A DNA stretch of 64,000 nucleotides from Lujinxingia litoralis (GCF_003260125.1 NZ_QHKO01000008.1:96410-160409), one strand, 5' to 3'. Numbered from the stretch's first letter, positions 8,904 to 17,953 are shown. Notes: generated by a model not told the origin, from the sequence alone. Translations and numbers: made by a program.

Positions 8904-10259
8904 ATGCTCCGAGCGGCACACCGCGCTCTTATCTTTGTCTTCGTATTCCTGATTCCCGGGGCCGCGCTGGCTCAGTCCCATCACGACAGGTCGCCGCCCC
9001 CCGGCGCTTCCTCCCAACATGGGGAGCAGGGCGCGGCAGATCACGACATGCTGATGCTGGATCTGCCCGGGGGATGGCAGCTGATGGGCATGGCGCAGAT
9101 CTTCGGCGTCGTGACCACCCTGGCCCCCTTTCAACGCGAGCTTCCCCTGGCCGAAACCCGGTGGGCCCTCCCGCAGTCGGCCGCCATGATCAACCTGGAG
9201 AGCCCGACCTCGACGTTTGCCCTGCGATTTACCCCGAACTTCGAGGGGCTCACCCTCCCTCAGGGGGAGCTGACCCCGGGCGGCTGGGGGGAGGGCTACA
9301 TCGACGCTCGCCATCCTCATACCCTGATCCACGAACTGATGCTCAGCTGGAACCTCTGGGACCTCGGACCCGCAGCCCTCTCCCTCTCCGCCGGCAAGGG
9401 CTTCGCACCCTACGGAACCGATGACCCGATGGCTCGCCCCGTCCTGAAATACCCGACCAACCACCACCTCTCTCAGATCCTGGAGCGATGGACGCTCAAC
9501 GCCATCCTTCTGTGGGGGGGCTGGGGCGTGGAGGCCGGCCTCTTCGGGGGGGCCGAACCCGAAGGCCCCTATGACCTCTCCAACATCACCAGCTTTGGTG
9601 ACTCCTGGTCGGCGCGCCTCTCCCGACGCTTCGGCCCCGGCTTCGGTCCGGCGGCTCGCTGGGAAGCCTCACTCTCTTATGCCCGCGTCCAGGGCGTCGA
9701 CGGTGCGGAGGCCGGAATCACTGCCCTCTATAACGGAGCCCTGCGCTACGATCGCTCCCGTGACTCCGGGGGCCTCTACGCCCTGGTCGAGGCCTCGTTG
9801 AGCCAGCCCGAATCCAATGAGGGCTTCTTCTCGATCCTGGGCGAAGTCCAGCCTCGCTTCGACCGCCACCTCCCCTATTACCGCCTGGAGTTTGCCACCC
9901 GGCCCGAATTCGCTCGGGAGGGCCCCGTCGGTAGTCAGGATTTTTTCCGCTACGACCATCATGCCCCCGACATCGGGGCCACCCGCTGGCTCATCAACAC
10001 CCTGGGCTACGGCCTTACCCTGAGCAGACTCCCCCTCAGCGTGCGCGCCTTTGCCGAAGTACAACACGCCTACGTCAGCGAAGCCCGCGGTGACATCCTC
10101 CCCGAAGAACTTCTGGGAACCAACGCGTTCTGGAGTGCCTCGCTCGGTCTGCGCCTCTACTTCGGCGGTGGGCCCATGCGGATGGGGTCCTACGGCATCC
10201 TCGATCCGATGAGCGCTGCCCATCGCTCCATGAATGCGATGCACGAACACAGGAACTAA
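8904..10259 (+). CDS. Predicted outer-membrane beta-barrel protein, His/Met-rich N-terminus
   Basis: A 451-residue exported protein. I chose ATG 8904 because it gives a clean signal peptide (MLRAAHRALIFVFVFLIPGAALAQ) and has GGGGGA just upstream. Right after the cleavage site is a His-containing segment (QSHHDR, GEQGAADHDMLMLD). The body has regular alternating aromatic/hydrophobic strands with Trp/Tyr girdles (LILLWGGWGVEAGLFGG, ARWEASLSYARVQ, GLYALVEASLSQ, ASLGLRLYFGG) and short polar loops, as in transmembrane barrels. The C-terminus is short and Met/His-rich (SMNAMHEHRN), unlike the terminal Phe of classical porins. His/Met richness hints at metal contact. I cannot name a family. Confidence 0.72.
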   Translation: MLRAAHRALIFVFVFLIPGAALAQSHHDRSPPPGASSQHGEQGAADHDMLMLDLPGGWQLMGMAQIFGVVTTLAPFQRELPLAETRWALPQSAAMINLESPTSTFALRFTPNFEGLTLPQGELTPGGWGEGYIDARHPHTLIHELMLSWNLWDLGPAALSLSAGKGFAPYGTDDPMARPVLKYPTNHHLSQILERWTLNAILLWGGWGVEAGLFGGAEPEGPYDLSNITSFGDSWSARLSRRFGPGFGPAARWEASLSYARVQGVDGAEAGITALYNGALRYDRSRDSGGLYALVEASLSQPESNEGFFSILGEVQPRFDRHLPYYRLEFATRPEFAREGPVGSQDFFRYDHHAPDIGATRWLINTLGYGLTLSRLPLSVRAFAEVQHAYVSEARGDILPEELLGTNAFWSASLGLRLYFGGGPMRMGSYGILDPMSAAHRSMNAMHEHRN

Positions 10260-10288
10260 AAGGGGGCCGCGGCCCCGAACGCTCCGAC

Positions 10289-10912
10289 TCAGCGAGTGGC
10301 CGAGAGCTTGCCCCGACGCTCCCCGGTGAGCAGCGCCAGAAGATCACCTTCGATGGTGCCCGGGGGACGCTCGATCACTCGGCCCACCTCTTCACCATCG
10401 CGATAGACGATGAAGGTCGGTACCGCGATGATGTCCAGCCCCGCCAGATCCACATCGCCACCACCTAACTTGCGATCCACCCCCACGTACTCCACGCCAA
10501 AGGGCACCTGTGGTGCCAACTCAAGCGCCTCCCAGAAGCGGGTCACCTCCCGGACGCTGTCCGAACACCACGTCCCCAGCACCACCTTCACCTGTGCTCC
10601 CGGTGCGACCTGCCCCAGCGCTCGGGCGGCCGCCTCGTCTACCGGCGCCTTCCCCCCGGCCTCAGCCCACCCCGGAGCCCGGCCGCGCACGCTCTCCGGC
10701 TCTAATTCGCCGACAAAGTCCTCCCCCTTTCGCGCCTCCGCCCCGGGAGAGGGGGCCGGTGCGTCGCTTTCCTCCTCGCAGGCCTCCACCGCTTCATCAC
10801 TCTGGGCCGTGAGGACGGCCGGGGTGTCCGGCGCCTGGGACGAGGGCTCGCAGGCCATCATCGCCAGAGCGGCGACCGGGGAAAGGATCAGAGGGAACAT
10901 TCCAGACTTCAT
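10289..10912 (-). CDS. Thioredoxin-like lipoprotein (WCSDS active site)
   Basis: About 207 residues. ATG 10912 has GGAG at 5-nt spacing (ATG 10915 is too close). A signal with Cys in AMMAC suggests a lipoprotein, though the lipobox is not classical. Residues 25-90 are an acidic, Pro-rich spacer. The C-terminal 110 residues are a thioredoxin fold: strand VKVVLGTWCSDS, helix REVTRFWEAL, then IIAVPTF with the cis-proline before the last strands. The active site is CSDS rather than CxxC, leaving one catalytic-type Cys. This variant is seen in many periplasmic thioredoxin-family proteins with a GTWC(S/G)DS motif. It could act as a thiol peroxidase, reductase or monothiol chaperone. It is convergent with the barrel gene at 8904. 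Confidence 0.82.
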   Translation of the reverse strand: MKSGMFPLILSPVAALAMMACEPSSQAPDTPAVLTAQSDEAVEACEEESDAPAPSPGAEARKGEDFVGELEPESVRGRAPGWAEAGGKAPVDEAAARALGQVAPGAQVKVVLGTWCSDSVREVTRFWEALELAPQVPFGVEYVGVDRKLGGGDVDLAGLDIIAVPTFIVYRDGEEVGRVIERPPGTIEGDLLALLTGERRGKLSATR

Positions 10913-10915
10913 CAT

Positions 10916-11254
10916 ATCTCCATGGCACGTTGTCGGTTCATAACGTCAGCTTCGTCTGCTCACCGGCCTACCCCACACTCTCCCGAGTTTCCCCGTGGCA
11001 CAATGCGTCCGGAGTACCTGCGAAGGCTTCGAGGCAAAGGTCGAGCCCGGGTCGAACTCCCGGGACTATGGCCCCGGTCGGGACGCCCGTTGAGTAGAGC
11101 TCCCCTTCAACCCAGGCCTGTCTAACCCCGGAAGCCGCGATATCCATCCCGAACGCCTCACGACTCAAACGCGCTGAGTGCGCTGCCTGAGCGCAGCAGA
11201 CTTCACTCCCCTCCCGGTCAAAGAGGAAGGAGACGGCGCCGCATGGCAGTCAAC
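10916..11254. other. Gene-free region before the G-rich array
   Basis: About 340 bp between the thioredoxin-like gene start and the tandem array. Only short, composition-driven frames are present. It should contain the promoter for the reverse gene at 10912; I cannot point to boxes. Confidence 0.45.
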
Positions 11255-11700
11255 TCCCAGGGTTGGGAGGACGAAAAGGGGCCGGTTGGGAGTCGAGTCC
11301 CGTGGCAAGGGGAAGGAGAGGGGGCCGGTTGGGAGTCGAGTCCCGTGGCCAGGGGAAGGAGAGGGGGCCGGTTGAGAGTCGAGTCCCGTGGCCAGGGGTG
11401 GGAGAAGGGGGGCGCTGGGAGGTTGTCCCCCATTCGTGGGGGGTAGGGTGGGTCGGAGGTGGGAGTCGAGTGCCGTGGCACGGGGTGGGAGAAGGGGCCG
11501 ATTGGGAGTCGAGTCCCGTGGCCAGGGGTAGGAGAAGGGCGGCGCTGGGAGGTCTTACCCCGTTAGAGGGGGGAGGGGTGGGCTGGAGATGGTAGTCGAG
11601 TCTCAAGGCCGGGGGTGGGAGAAGGGTCAGGTTGGTAGTCGAGTCTCAAGGCCGGGGGTGGGAGAAGGGTCAGGTTGGGAGTCGACTCCCGGGGGGATGA
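11255..11700. repeat. G-rich tandem array, 43-bp pitch (array A)
   Basis: An irregular direct-repeat array anchored on GGGAGTCGAGTCCCGTGG. The GTCGA(G/C) core recurs at 11292, 11335, 11378, 11465, 11508, 11595, 11638 and 11681. The steps are 43, 43, 87, 43, 87, 43 and 43, so the pitch is 43 bp; the 87-bp steps contain a diverged unit (GGCGCTGGGAGGT...). The last copy is a perfect palindrome, GGGAGTCGACTCCC. Runs of four to six G on the + strand could form G-quadruplexes. No spacer diversity and no gene inside. Confidence 0.85.
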
Positions 11701-11792
11701 GAAGGTTGTGGCGCCCGGGGGGCTTCCTGGTTTTTGGGCGGGAGACATGCCCTTTGTCTTTTTTGGAACCTGCGTTAGGGTGGCAGCCATCA

Positions 11793-11880
11793 CCGATGCC
11801 AGGGGTGCCTCGTCCGAGATGGAGGAGGCTGAGAAGATACCCTCATGACCTGATCCGGTTTGTACCGGCGTAGGGAGGCT
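11793..11880 (+). promoter_or_regulatory. TPP riboswitch (THI element)
   Basis: The conserved THI-box blocks are present in order: AGGGGTGCC (11801), GGCTGAGA (11828), ATACCC (11837), ACCTGATCCGG (11848) and CCGGCGTAGGGA (11865). The variable stem between ACCTGATC and GCGTAGGGA is CCGG...CCGG, as in known TPP aptamers. It lies about 90 nt upstream of tenA on the same strand and should repress it when thiamin pyrophosphate is abundant. The downstream segment has a hairpin at 11899-11920 (CCCCATCG / CGATGG-C-GGGG) without a T-run, so control of translation rather than termination seems more likely. Confidence 0.93.
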
Positions 11881-11967
11881 ACACATGACGACGACGATCC
11901 CCATCGTAGCGATGGCGGGGCACTGTATGCCTGGCTCTTCACTCACCTTTTTGTTTGAGGAGTATGT

Positions 11968-12663
11968 ATGAGCGCACCTGCCTTTGAAGTTCCGCCCTTT
12001 GCGAAGCGTTGCCTGGAGGCTGCGCGCGCGCAGTGGGGCGCGTCCTTTGAGCATCCCTTTGTGTTGGCGCTGGCCGAGGGGACGCTGGATGCCGAGAAGT
12101 TTCGTTTTTATCAGATGCAAGACGCCCGATATCTGGAGGCCTTTGCGGATGCGGCCAGCCTGATCTCGACGCGCTGTGTGTCTCCTGTGGATAAGCTGTG
12201 GTTTGTGGACGCCGCGCGGATGGCGTTGGTGGTTGAGGGGGAGTTGCATGCGGGCTACGGGGAGAAGCTCGGGTATGGGCCTGAGGAGATCGCGGCGATG
12301 GAGCTGACGCCCAACAACCGGGCGTATCAGGACCATATGATCTCGGCGGCCACCCGGGGTACGTTGGTCGAGGCGGTCGGAGCGCTGACGCCTTGCCCCT
12401 GGCTTTACATCGCGTTGGGGCAGCATTTGTTGGAGCGTCTGGGGACGATTGAAGACGATCACCCCTACGCGGACTGGCTGCGGATGTATTCGGATCCGGG
12501 GTTCAATGAGTACATGAACGAGATCCTCGGTCGTCTGCAGCGCTTTGCTGACGCGGCCGATGAGGCGGCGCGGGAGCGGGCGGTGCAGGCCTTTGTGACC
12601 AGCGTGCGCTATGAGTGGATGTTCTGGCAGCAGGCCTGGGAGCATCAGCAGTGGCCGGTCTAA
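11968..12663 (+). CDS. tenA: TenA family aminopyrimidine aminohydrolase / thiaminase II
   Basis: A 231-residue protein with the TenA all-helical heme-oxygenase-like fold. Known TenA residues are visible: Asp52 in MQDARYL, the catalytic Cys143 and Tyr147 in LTPCPWLY, and Glu216 in YEWMFW. TenA hydrolyses formylaminopyrimidine/aminopyrimidine degradation products of thiamin to HMP for salvage; this is family knowledge. The TPP riboswitch directly upstream ties it to thiamin supply. The start ATG 11968 has GAGGAG 6 nt upstream; an overlapping out-of-frame ATG lies at 11964. No other thiamin gene is adjacent, and a strong terminator follows, so it looks monocistronic. Confidence 0.95.
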   Translation: MSAPAFEVPPFAKRCLEAARAQWGASFEHPFVLALAEGTLDAEKFRFYQMQDARYLEAFADAASLISTRCVSPVDKLWFVDAARMALVVEGELHAGYGEKLGYGPEEIAAMELTPNNRAYQDHMISAATRGTLVEAVGALTPCPWLYIALGQHLLERLGTIEDDHPYADWLRMYSDPGFNEYMNEILGRLQRFADAADEAARERAVQAFVTSVRYEWMFWQQAWEHQQWPV

Positions 12664-12706
12664 GGGGCTAAGCCGGCCCGGGCGGTCGGCAATAAGGTAC
12701 ACAGCG

Positions 12707-12732
12707 GGCCCCGGTGACGGGGCCTTTTTTTT
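12707..12732 (+). terminator. Rho-independent terminator of tenA
   Basis: Stem GGCCCCG (12707-12713) / CGGGGCC (12718-12724) with tetraloop GTGA and an 8-T run (12725-12732), 44 bp after the tenA stop. A GTG that could open the next reading frame lies inside this hairpin, which argues against that start. Confidence 0.93.
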
Positions 12733-12869
12733 GGGCTCCGCTGGCGAGCGGTGTCAGGGGAGGTGGGGGGCGGCCGGGTTGTGGGGCCGGGGGGCGATGG
12801 CGTAGCGTGGGGTTCTGCGAGAGTGTGTTTCCTGCAAGCTGCCAGATGCCTTTGTCTCCGGAGAAGCCG

Positions 12870-14336
12870 ATGCCGTGTCGCGTGTCATGGACGTGTGTGT
12901 GTGTGGTGGCGTGGTGGTTGAGCGCCTGTGAGCCGGGTCATCTCGGAGGGGCAAATCTGGACGAACTCGACGTGTCGACGCGGGACACCGGCGGCGCGGC
13001 GGATGCGGCCTCGGAGGGGGACACGTGGGATGTGCAGCCTGAGGAGGATGCCGCCGGCAGGCCTGACGCTGAAGATGCGGCGGACGTTGCTGATCCGGGC
13101 GATGTTTCTTTGCCGTCCGATGGTGCGGATGCGCCTGAGGTATCACCGGAGCCGACCTGGGAATGTCCGGCGATATCCTGCAGCGCGGTGGATGTGACGA
13201 CGGGGACGGGGCAGATGCGGGGCATCGACGGGTGTGCTTATGAGCTGGCCCTGGAGGCACCGCTGAGTCAGGGCGAAGCGCTGGCCGATCGCCTGCTGGC
13301 GCGCGTCACCGGGGAGGCAGGCGGTCAGCGTCGCGACATCACCGATGTGCTTGGCGCGCTCAATCGTCAGGGGCGAGTGGGGCTGGGTAGTGCGACAACG
13401 ACCCGGCTGAGTGGGTTGGGGGCGCGGGGATTTCGGTGGAACAGTGGCGATGAGGACGTGAGCTATTGGTATCCCCAGGGCATCACCGGCTCCAGTGACG
13501 CGGAGGCCTCGGGTCAGGTGGAAGGCCGTCGCCTGATCATGACGAGTTGGTACCACAAGACCGACGCGCGCCCGACCAAAGGGGCGCGTCTGAGCGTGGC
13601 GGACATCACGGACTTAAACGACGTGAGCTACCGCCATCTTTTGTTGGTGGATCCGGTGGAAGAGGGGGGCCAGGTGAACTACACCTCGGCCGAGTACGAC
13701 GGTGGCAACGCGCTTCATGCCGGCGGCATCGTCTGGTGGGGGCGCTATGTGTACGTGGTCGATACGACCAGGGGCATTCGGGTCTATGACCTGGGGCGGA
13801 TGTTTCGGCCGAGTGATACCGACGACACCGGGGCGATCGGCATCCGCGGGGGGCGCAGTGACGCCCACGGCTATCTCTTTGCGGTACCGCGGATTGGCCG
13901 CTACCGGCTGACTTCGGAGTCGTGTCCCGTGCGTTTTTCCTGGGTGGGGTTGGACCGCCAGAGCGATCCCCCGGCATTGGTTACCGGGGAGTACATTTCG
14001 GATCAGGTCTCGGGCAAGGCGGCGGTCTGGCCCCTGGATGCCGAGAGCGGGCTGTTGGAGACGCGTCAGGGCAGTACGGTTGCCTCTCAGGCGTTGGTGA
14101 TCGGGCAGACTCGGGCACAGGGGGGCGTGCGGGTGGGCGGCGATGTGTATGTGTCTTCGTCGAGTCAGGACGGCAATCAGGGTCGTCTTTACAGGGGGCG
14201 TCCCGGGCAGGCGAACACCTCGGTGAACTGGGTCTACGGTGCGGAAGACCTCTATTATGAGCGGGCCTATGACCTGTTATGGACGGCGGCCGAGCATCCC
14301 GGGGCTCGGGACGTGGTGGGGGTGGAGCGTTTTTAG
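12870..14336 (+). CDS. Lipoprotein of a secreted propeller-like family, unknown function
   Basis: About 488 residues from ATG 12870 (MPCRVSWTCVCVVAWWLSAC), which has GGAGAA upstream and gives a good lipobox (WLSAC); an in-frame ATG at 12846 lacks an SD. Residues 25-90 are Asp/Ala/Glu-rich linker. The folded part contains YWYPQGI, LIMTSWYHK, RLSVADI, YRHLLLVDP, HAGGIVWWGRYVYVVDT and IRVYDL. These repeated W/Y-rich strands resemble a family of secreted proteins common in actinobacteria, probably a beta-propeller. No catalytic residues are apparent. It stands alone between the tenA terminator and a DUF2007 gene. Confidence 0.8.
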   Translation: MPCRVSWTCVCVVAWWLSACEPGHLGGANLDELDVSTRDTGGAADAASEGDTWDVQPEEDAAGRPDAEDAADVADPGDVSLPSDGADAPEVSPEPTWECPAISCSAVDVTTGTGQMRGIDGCAYELALEAPLSQGEALADRLLARVTGEAGGQRRDITDVLGALNRQGRVGLGSATTTRLSGLGARGFRWNSGDEDVSYWYPQGITGSSDAEASGQVEGRRLIMTSWYHKTDARPTKGARLSVADITDLNDVSYRHLLLVDPVEEGGQVNYTSAEYDGGNALHAGGIVWWGRYVYVVDTTRGIRVYDLGRMFRPSDTDDTGAIGIRGGRSDAHGYLFAVPRIGRYRLTSESCPVRFSWVGLDRQSDPPALVTGEYISDQVSGKAAVWPLDAESGLLETRQGSTVASQALVIGQTRAQGGVRVGGDVYVSSSSQDGNQGRLYRGRPGQANTSVNWVYGAEDLYYERAYDLLWTAAEHPGARDVVGVERF

Positions 14337-14466
14337 GAGCGCCTGATATCGAGGTCGGGCGAGAAATAGGGCGAGTGGTGGCGGAGGTTGGGGAGGTGCG
14401 TTTGCCGGTGGTGTTGGGTGCCGGCCAGCGACAGTGAGCGGAGCATCTCTTCCGAGGAAAGAGTGA

Positions 14467-14838
14467 ATGCGTGAAACGACGCTGGTGATCAGAGCCTACG
14501 ACTCTCCGGTCGACGCCCACATTGCCCGCACGCGTCTGGCGGATGCCGGGATCGTCTGTGCACTGGAAGACGAGGGGATTGTAGCGACCTACGCGGGGAT
14601 CAGCAGTGCGGTGGGAGGGGTGAAGGTGCGAGTGCGCGCGGAGGATGCGGAGCATGCCCGGGCGATCTTAAGTCAGGAGCCCGACGGTTTTCTGGAAGAC
14701 TCGATCTTTGTGGACGAGCGGGAGGCCAGGCTCTTTGCCGAGGAGGAGGGGGATGAAGACGCCGGGGCTCACGCGCCCTGGCGAGGGGAGTCTCCGGGGG
14801 TTATCTCCCGTCTGGCCCGGTGGATTCGGGGGCGTTGA
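14467..14838 (+). CDS. DUF2007-type putative signal-transducing protein
   Basis: A 123-residue cytosolic protein. Residues 1-68 match the small alpha/beta DUF2007 fold: LVIRAYDSPVDAHIARTRL (strand-helix, hydrophobic plus A-x-x-A), then AGIVCALEDE, GGVKVRVRAEDAEHARAIL. The remaining 55 residues are acidic and then basic (SRLARWIRGR), possibly a flexible tail. The start ATG 14467 follows GAGGAAAG. DUF2007 proteins are poorly understood; the domain resembles a PII-like/ACT-like small sensor. It has no partner in an operon here. Confidence 0.82.
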   Translation: MRETTLVIRAYDSPVDAHIARTRLADAGIVCALEDEGIVATYAGISSAVGGVKVRVRAEDAEHARAILSQEPDGFLEDSIFVDEREARLFAEEEGDEDAGAHAPWRGESPGVISRLARWIRGR

Positions 14839-14881
14839 GGGGGCCGGGGGCCGGGGGGCAGCTGTGAGAGGGCAGGAGGCC

Positions 14882-14926
14882 TAAAAAAGACAGCGGCCGC
14901 GTTTTTACGCGGCCGCTGTGCTTTTA
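14882..14926. terminator. Bidirectional terminator
   Basis: A 13-bp perfect stem (ACAGCGGCCGCGT, 14890-14902; ACGCGGCCGCTGT, 14907-14919) with a TTTT loop. The reverse side is followed by CTTTTTTAG and the forward side by GCTTTTAG, so it can end both the DUF2007 gene (+) and the repeat lipoprotein gene (-). Confidence 0.88.
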
Positions 14927-14946
14927 GTGCACCTTTACCCGAGGGT

Positions 14947-17445
14947 TCAGGGTGTCGGGGTGAAGGAGGTACGCAGGTTGTACTTGCCGGCGTCGTTGGC
15001 CGTGGCGCCGTAGACCTCAAACACGTAGGTACCCGGTACCAGGCCAGAGTTGGAGATCATGACGGCGTTGCCGGTCAGGGGGTCGGTGGTGAAGACGCGG
15101 TTTCCGGCGTCATCGAGCAGCGCCAGGTAGAGGGTACCGAGGGCGTGTTGGGAGTGCAGCTCGACGTTGAGATCGCCCACTTCGGTGACTTCGACCTCGA
15201 AGAAGTCGGACTCGGGGAAGAACTCGAAGGTTCGGCGATCGGGGCAGAGGATGGCGTCGATCGAGTCGTTAAGGGTCAGGGGGACCGCGTCGAAGCGGGT
15301 GTGATTGGGGGAGAAGAGGTCATCGTCGGGGCAGGCCAGCTCCAGGTTGGCCGGGCAGCTCACCTCCGCGCGCAGGCCGTAGGTGTTGGTGTCGGAGTTC
15401 CAGGCGGTGACGCGGACTCCGTAGGCCCCGGAGGCGGTGGCCGTGTAGCTCAGGGCTTCGTCGTCGGTAGCGGAGAAGCTGCGTGCCAGGTAGTTGGAGG
15501 CGGTGGGCTCCACGTTGGGAGCGTAGAGGAAGAGATCCAGGTCTCCGTTGGCGTCGATGAAGGTCAGGTCGAGGTCGAGGGTGCAGCCTTCCTGCACGTA
15601 GATCTCGTACCAGTCGTCGGACTCGGCCACGCAGAGCGCGCCGTCAAGGTAGGCCAGGGGGCCTTCGAGCGCGTAGCTTGTGAGGTGATCGCCGTTGGGT
15701 TCAAAGATGTCATCGCCCGGGCAGGAGGGGAGGGCCGGGCAGGACACCACGCTTGGGGTCAGAGTGTAGGTGGTGGCCGCCGACTGGAAGGGGTGCACGC
15801 TCAGGTAGTAGGTGCTGGTGGAGCTCACACCGCTGACGTTCTCCGCGTTGGTGCCGGCGTTGGTGCTGGTCGCGATGCGGCGAGTGGCGGTGTGGAGGTC
15901 GAGATCGACATCCTGGTAGGAGCCGGCATAGCCGGTGCCGGTGATATCGAGCTGACCAGTGAGGGTGCAGCCCACCGGGGCTTCAAAGCGGTAGTAGTCG
16001 GCATTGCTCTGGCAGCTTGCTGCGTCATATCCGAGGCCCGGGGTCAGTGCGACCGCCTGGGCTATCGAGTCGTTGGGTTCGCCCTGGTCATCTGCGGAGC
16101 AGATGGTGCCCATGTAGCAGCCCGAGGTGTTGAACCCGCAGACCACGGAGCAGGTGAGGGTACCGCCGTCGAAGCCCTGTGAGGTGCAGGTTTCGCCGTT
16201 AAGAGCGTTGCCGTCGCAGACCTCGAAGCCCTGGTTGATGATGCCATCGCCGCAGATGGGGTCGGTGGTGCAGGCGGAGGTGTCGAAGGCGCAGGAGGAA
16301 TTGCAGGCGAGGGTGCCGCCGTCGAAGCCCTGTGAGGCGCAGGATTGTCCGCCGAGGTCGGAGCCATCGCAGGCCTCGGAGGTCTGGTTGACGGTGCCAT
16401 CGCCGCAGACGGGGTTGGTGGAGCAGGCGGAGGTGTCGAAGGCGCAGGAGGAATTGCAGGCGAGGGTACCGCCGTCGAAGCCCTGTGAGGCGCAGGATTG
16501 ACCGCCGAGGTCGGAGCCGTCGCAGGATTCGGAGGTCTGGTTGACGGTGCCATCGCCGCAGACGGGGTTGGTGGAGCAGGCGGAGGTGTCGAAGGCGCAG
16601 GAGGAATTGCAGGCGAGGGTACCGCCGTCGAAGCCCTGTGAGGCGCAGGATTGACCGCCGAGGTCGGAGCCATCGCAGGACTCGGAGGTCTGGTTGACGG
16701 CGCCATCGCCGCAGACGGGGTTGGTGGTGCAGGCGGAGGTGTCGAATCCGCAGGAGGCGTTGCATGCGAGGGTGCCGCCGTCGAAGCCCTGCGAGGCGCA
16801 GGTCTCTCCGCCGAGGTCGGAGCCGTCGCAGGATTCGGAGGTCTGGTTGACGGTGCCATCGCCGCAGACGGGGTTGGTGGTGCAGGCGGAGGTGTCGAAG
16901 GCGCAGGAGGCGTTGCATGCGAGGGTGCCGCCGTCGAAGCCCTGCGAGGCGCAGGTCTCTCCGCTGAGGTCGGAGCCGTCGCAGGATTCGTTTGCTTGAT
17001 TTACTTCGTCATCGCCGCACGTTTTGGGCACTTCATCGAAGCAAGCGGTGGTGTCGAAGGTGCAGGAGGAGGAGCAGCCGAGTTCGCCCAGGTCGAAGCC
17101 CTGGGACTGGCAGGACTCTCCGCCGAGGTCGGAGCCCTCGCATTCCTCGTTCCCCTCAATGAGGTTATTGCCGCAGCTCGGGCCGGCGTCAGCATCAGCG
17201 TCGTCGTCGGCATCAGCGTCGCCGTCGGCATCAGCGTCGCCGTCGGCGTCAGCGTCGTCGTTGGTATCGGCATCCGGGTCGGTGCCGGTGTCGCGATCGT
17301 CCACCAGGTCGGTGTCATCGAAGAGCGTCGGTCGCACGTCGTCGTCAGTGCCGCAGGCTGCCAGCAGCATGCAGAAGAGCAGAGTCAGGGGAGCCGCGTA
17401 CAGGCGCTTGCTCCGAGGGGAGGGTTGAGGAAGATGAACGGGCAT
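14947..17445 (-). CDS. Cys-rich-repeat lipoprotein with three C-terminal PPC-like domains
   Basis: An 832-residue protein. The signal ends in lipobox LLAAC (Cys31). Residues about 45-90 are an Asp/Ala linker (DADADGDADADG). Residues about 92-445 hold seven copies of a Cys repeat, mostly 51 residues: CGDGTVNQ...ES/ACDGSDLGG..CASQGFDGGTLACN.SC.FDTSAC. This is the type called DUF4215 or Myxococcus Cys-rich repeat, with six to seven Cys per copy, likely disulfide-bonded. Copies 3-6 are almost identical at DNA level, implying recent duplication. Three pre-peptidase C-terminal (PPC)-like beta domains follow (DQGEPNDS, DIFEPNGD, DLFSPNHT starts). It is a probable long surface stalk or adhesin. A shorter paralogue is at 18063-19208. 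Confidence 0.87.
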   Translation of the reverse strand: MPVHLPQPSPRSKRLYAAPLTLLFCMLLAACGTDDDVRPTLFDDTDLVDDRDTGTDPDADTNDDADADGDADADGDADADDDADADAGPSCGNNLIEGNEECEGSDLGGESCQSQGFDLGELGCSSSCTFDTTACFDEVPKTCGDDEVNQANESCDGSDLSGETCASQGFDGGTLACNASCAFDTSACTTNPVCGDGTVNQTSESCDGSDLGGETCASQGFDGGTLACNASCGFDTSACTTNPVCGDGAVNQTSESCDGSDLGGQSCASQGFDGGTLACNSSCAFDTSACSTNPVCGDGTVNQTSESCDGSDLGGQSCASQGFDGGTLACNSSCAFDTSACSTNPVCGDGTVNQTSEACDGSDLGGQSCASQGFDGGTLACNSSCAFDTSACTTDPICGDGIINQGFEVCDGNALNGETCTSQGFDGGTLTCSVVCGFNTSGCYMGTICSADDQGEPNDSIAQAVALTPGLGYDAASCQSNADYYRFEAPVGCTLTGQLDITGTGYAGSYQDVDLDLHTATRRIATSTNAGTNAENVSGVSSTSTYYLSVHPFQSAATTYTLTPSVVSCPALPSCPGDDIFEPNGDHLTSYALEGPLAYLDGALCVAESDDWYEIYVQEGCTLDLDLTFIDANGDLDLFLYAPNVEPTASNYLARSFSATDDEALSYTATASGAYGVRVTAWNSDTNTYGLRAEVSCPANLELACPDDDLFSPNHTRFDAVPLTLNDSIDAILCPDRRTFEFFPESDFFEVEVTEVGDLNVELHSQHALGTLYLALLDDAGNRVFTTDPLTGNAVMISNSGLVPGTYVFEVYGATANDAGKYNLRTSFTPTP

Positions 17446-17629
17446 GGAGGGCTCCTGCGGGCGAGTCGTTTATGTGCGAAAAAAAGAATGGATTTCGCGC
17501 ACATAAGGGCGGTTCTGTCGTACGGTTTCGGAAGGGCGCGCACCTTTTCATAAAATTTTCAGGATGTCCAATGGCGCACGAAGGTCCTGTTAAGGCGTCA
17601 ATCACAGGGGGTTACCCCGGGAGGTGGGA

Positions 17630-17953
17630 ATGGAAGAGGAGGTGGTCGAAGGGAACAAGAGAACGCTGAAGATCGTGCTCATTGTGCTGGGCGCGATCCT
17701 CGCGATGAGCCTGCTCTGCTGCGGGGGAGCGGCGTTTTTCGGGGTGGGAATCTTCAGCGAGCTCGCGGATACGGCGAAGACCTATTACCCGGCGTGTGAG
17801 GAGCTGAATGACAACTCCGCCTGCTCCAGCTGCTGCCGAGAGCGAGGCCATACCGGGCATGTCTTTGGCGACTGGGTGAACGAGGAGGGTAAGATGTGTG
17901 GGTGTCTGGGGGATGCTCAACCCGATGGCGTGGGCGAGGCGCAGACGCCTTGA
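17630..17953 (+). CDS. Small single-span membrane protein, Cys-rich C-terminus
   Basis: About 107 residues from ATG 17630, with GGAGGT 5-6 nt upstream. The N-terminus is acidic (MEEEVVEGN), followed by one transmembrane segment, about residues 14-40 (LKIVLIVLGAILAMSLLCCGGAAFF), then an extracytoplasmic tail with CSSCCRERG and KMCGCLGD. The double Cys pairs could bind metal or form disulfides. I do not recognise a family. It is divergent from the lipoprotein gene at 17445. Confidence 0.7.
   Translation: MEEEVVEGNKRTLKIVLIVLGAILAMSLLCCGGAAFFGVGIFSELADTAKTYYPACEELNDNSACSSCCRERGHTGHVFGDWVNEEGKMCGCLGDAQPDGVGEAQTP

Noticed and set aside
11218..11606. Pro/Ser-rich frames over array A on both strands
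   Set aside because: Open frames result from 43-bp periodic GC-rich DNA. No plausible start signal or fold.
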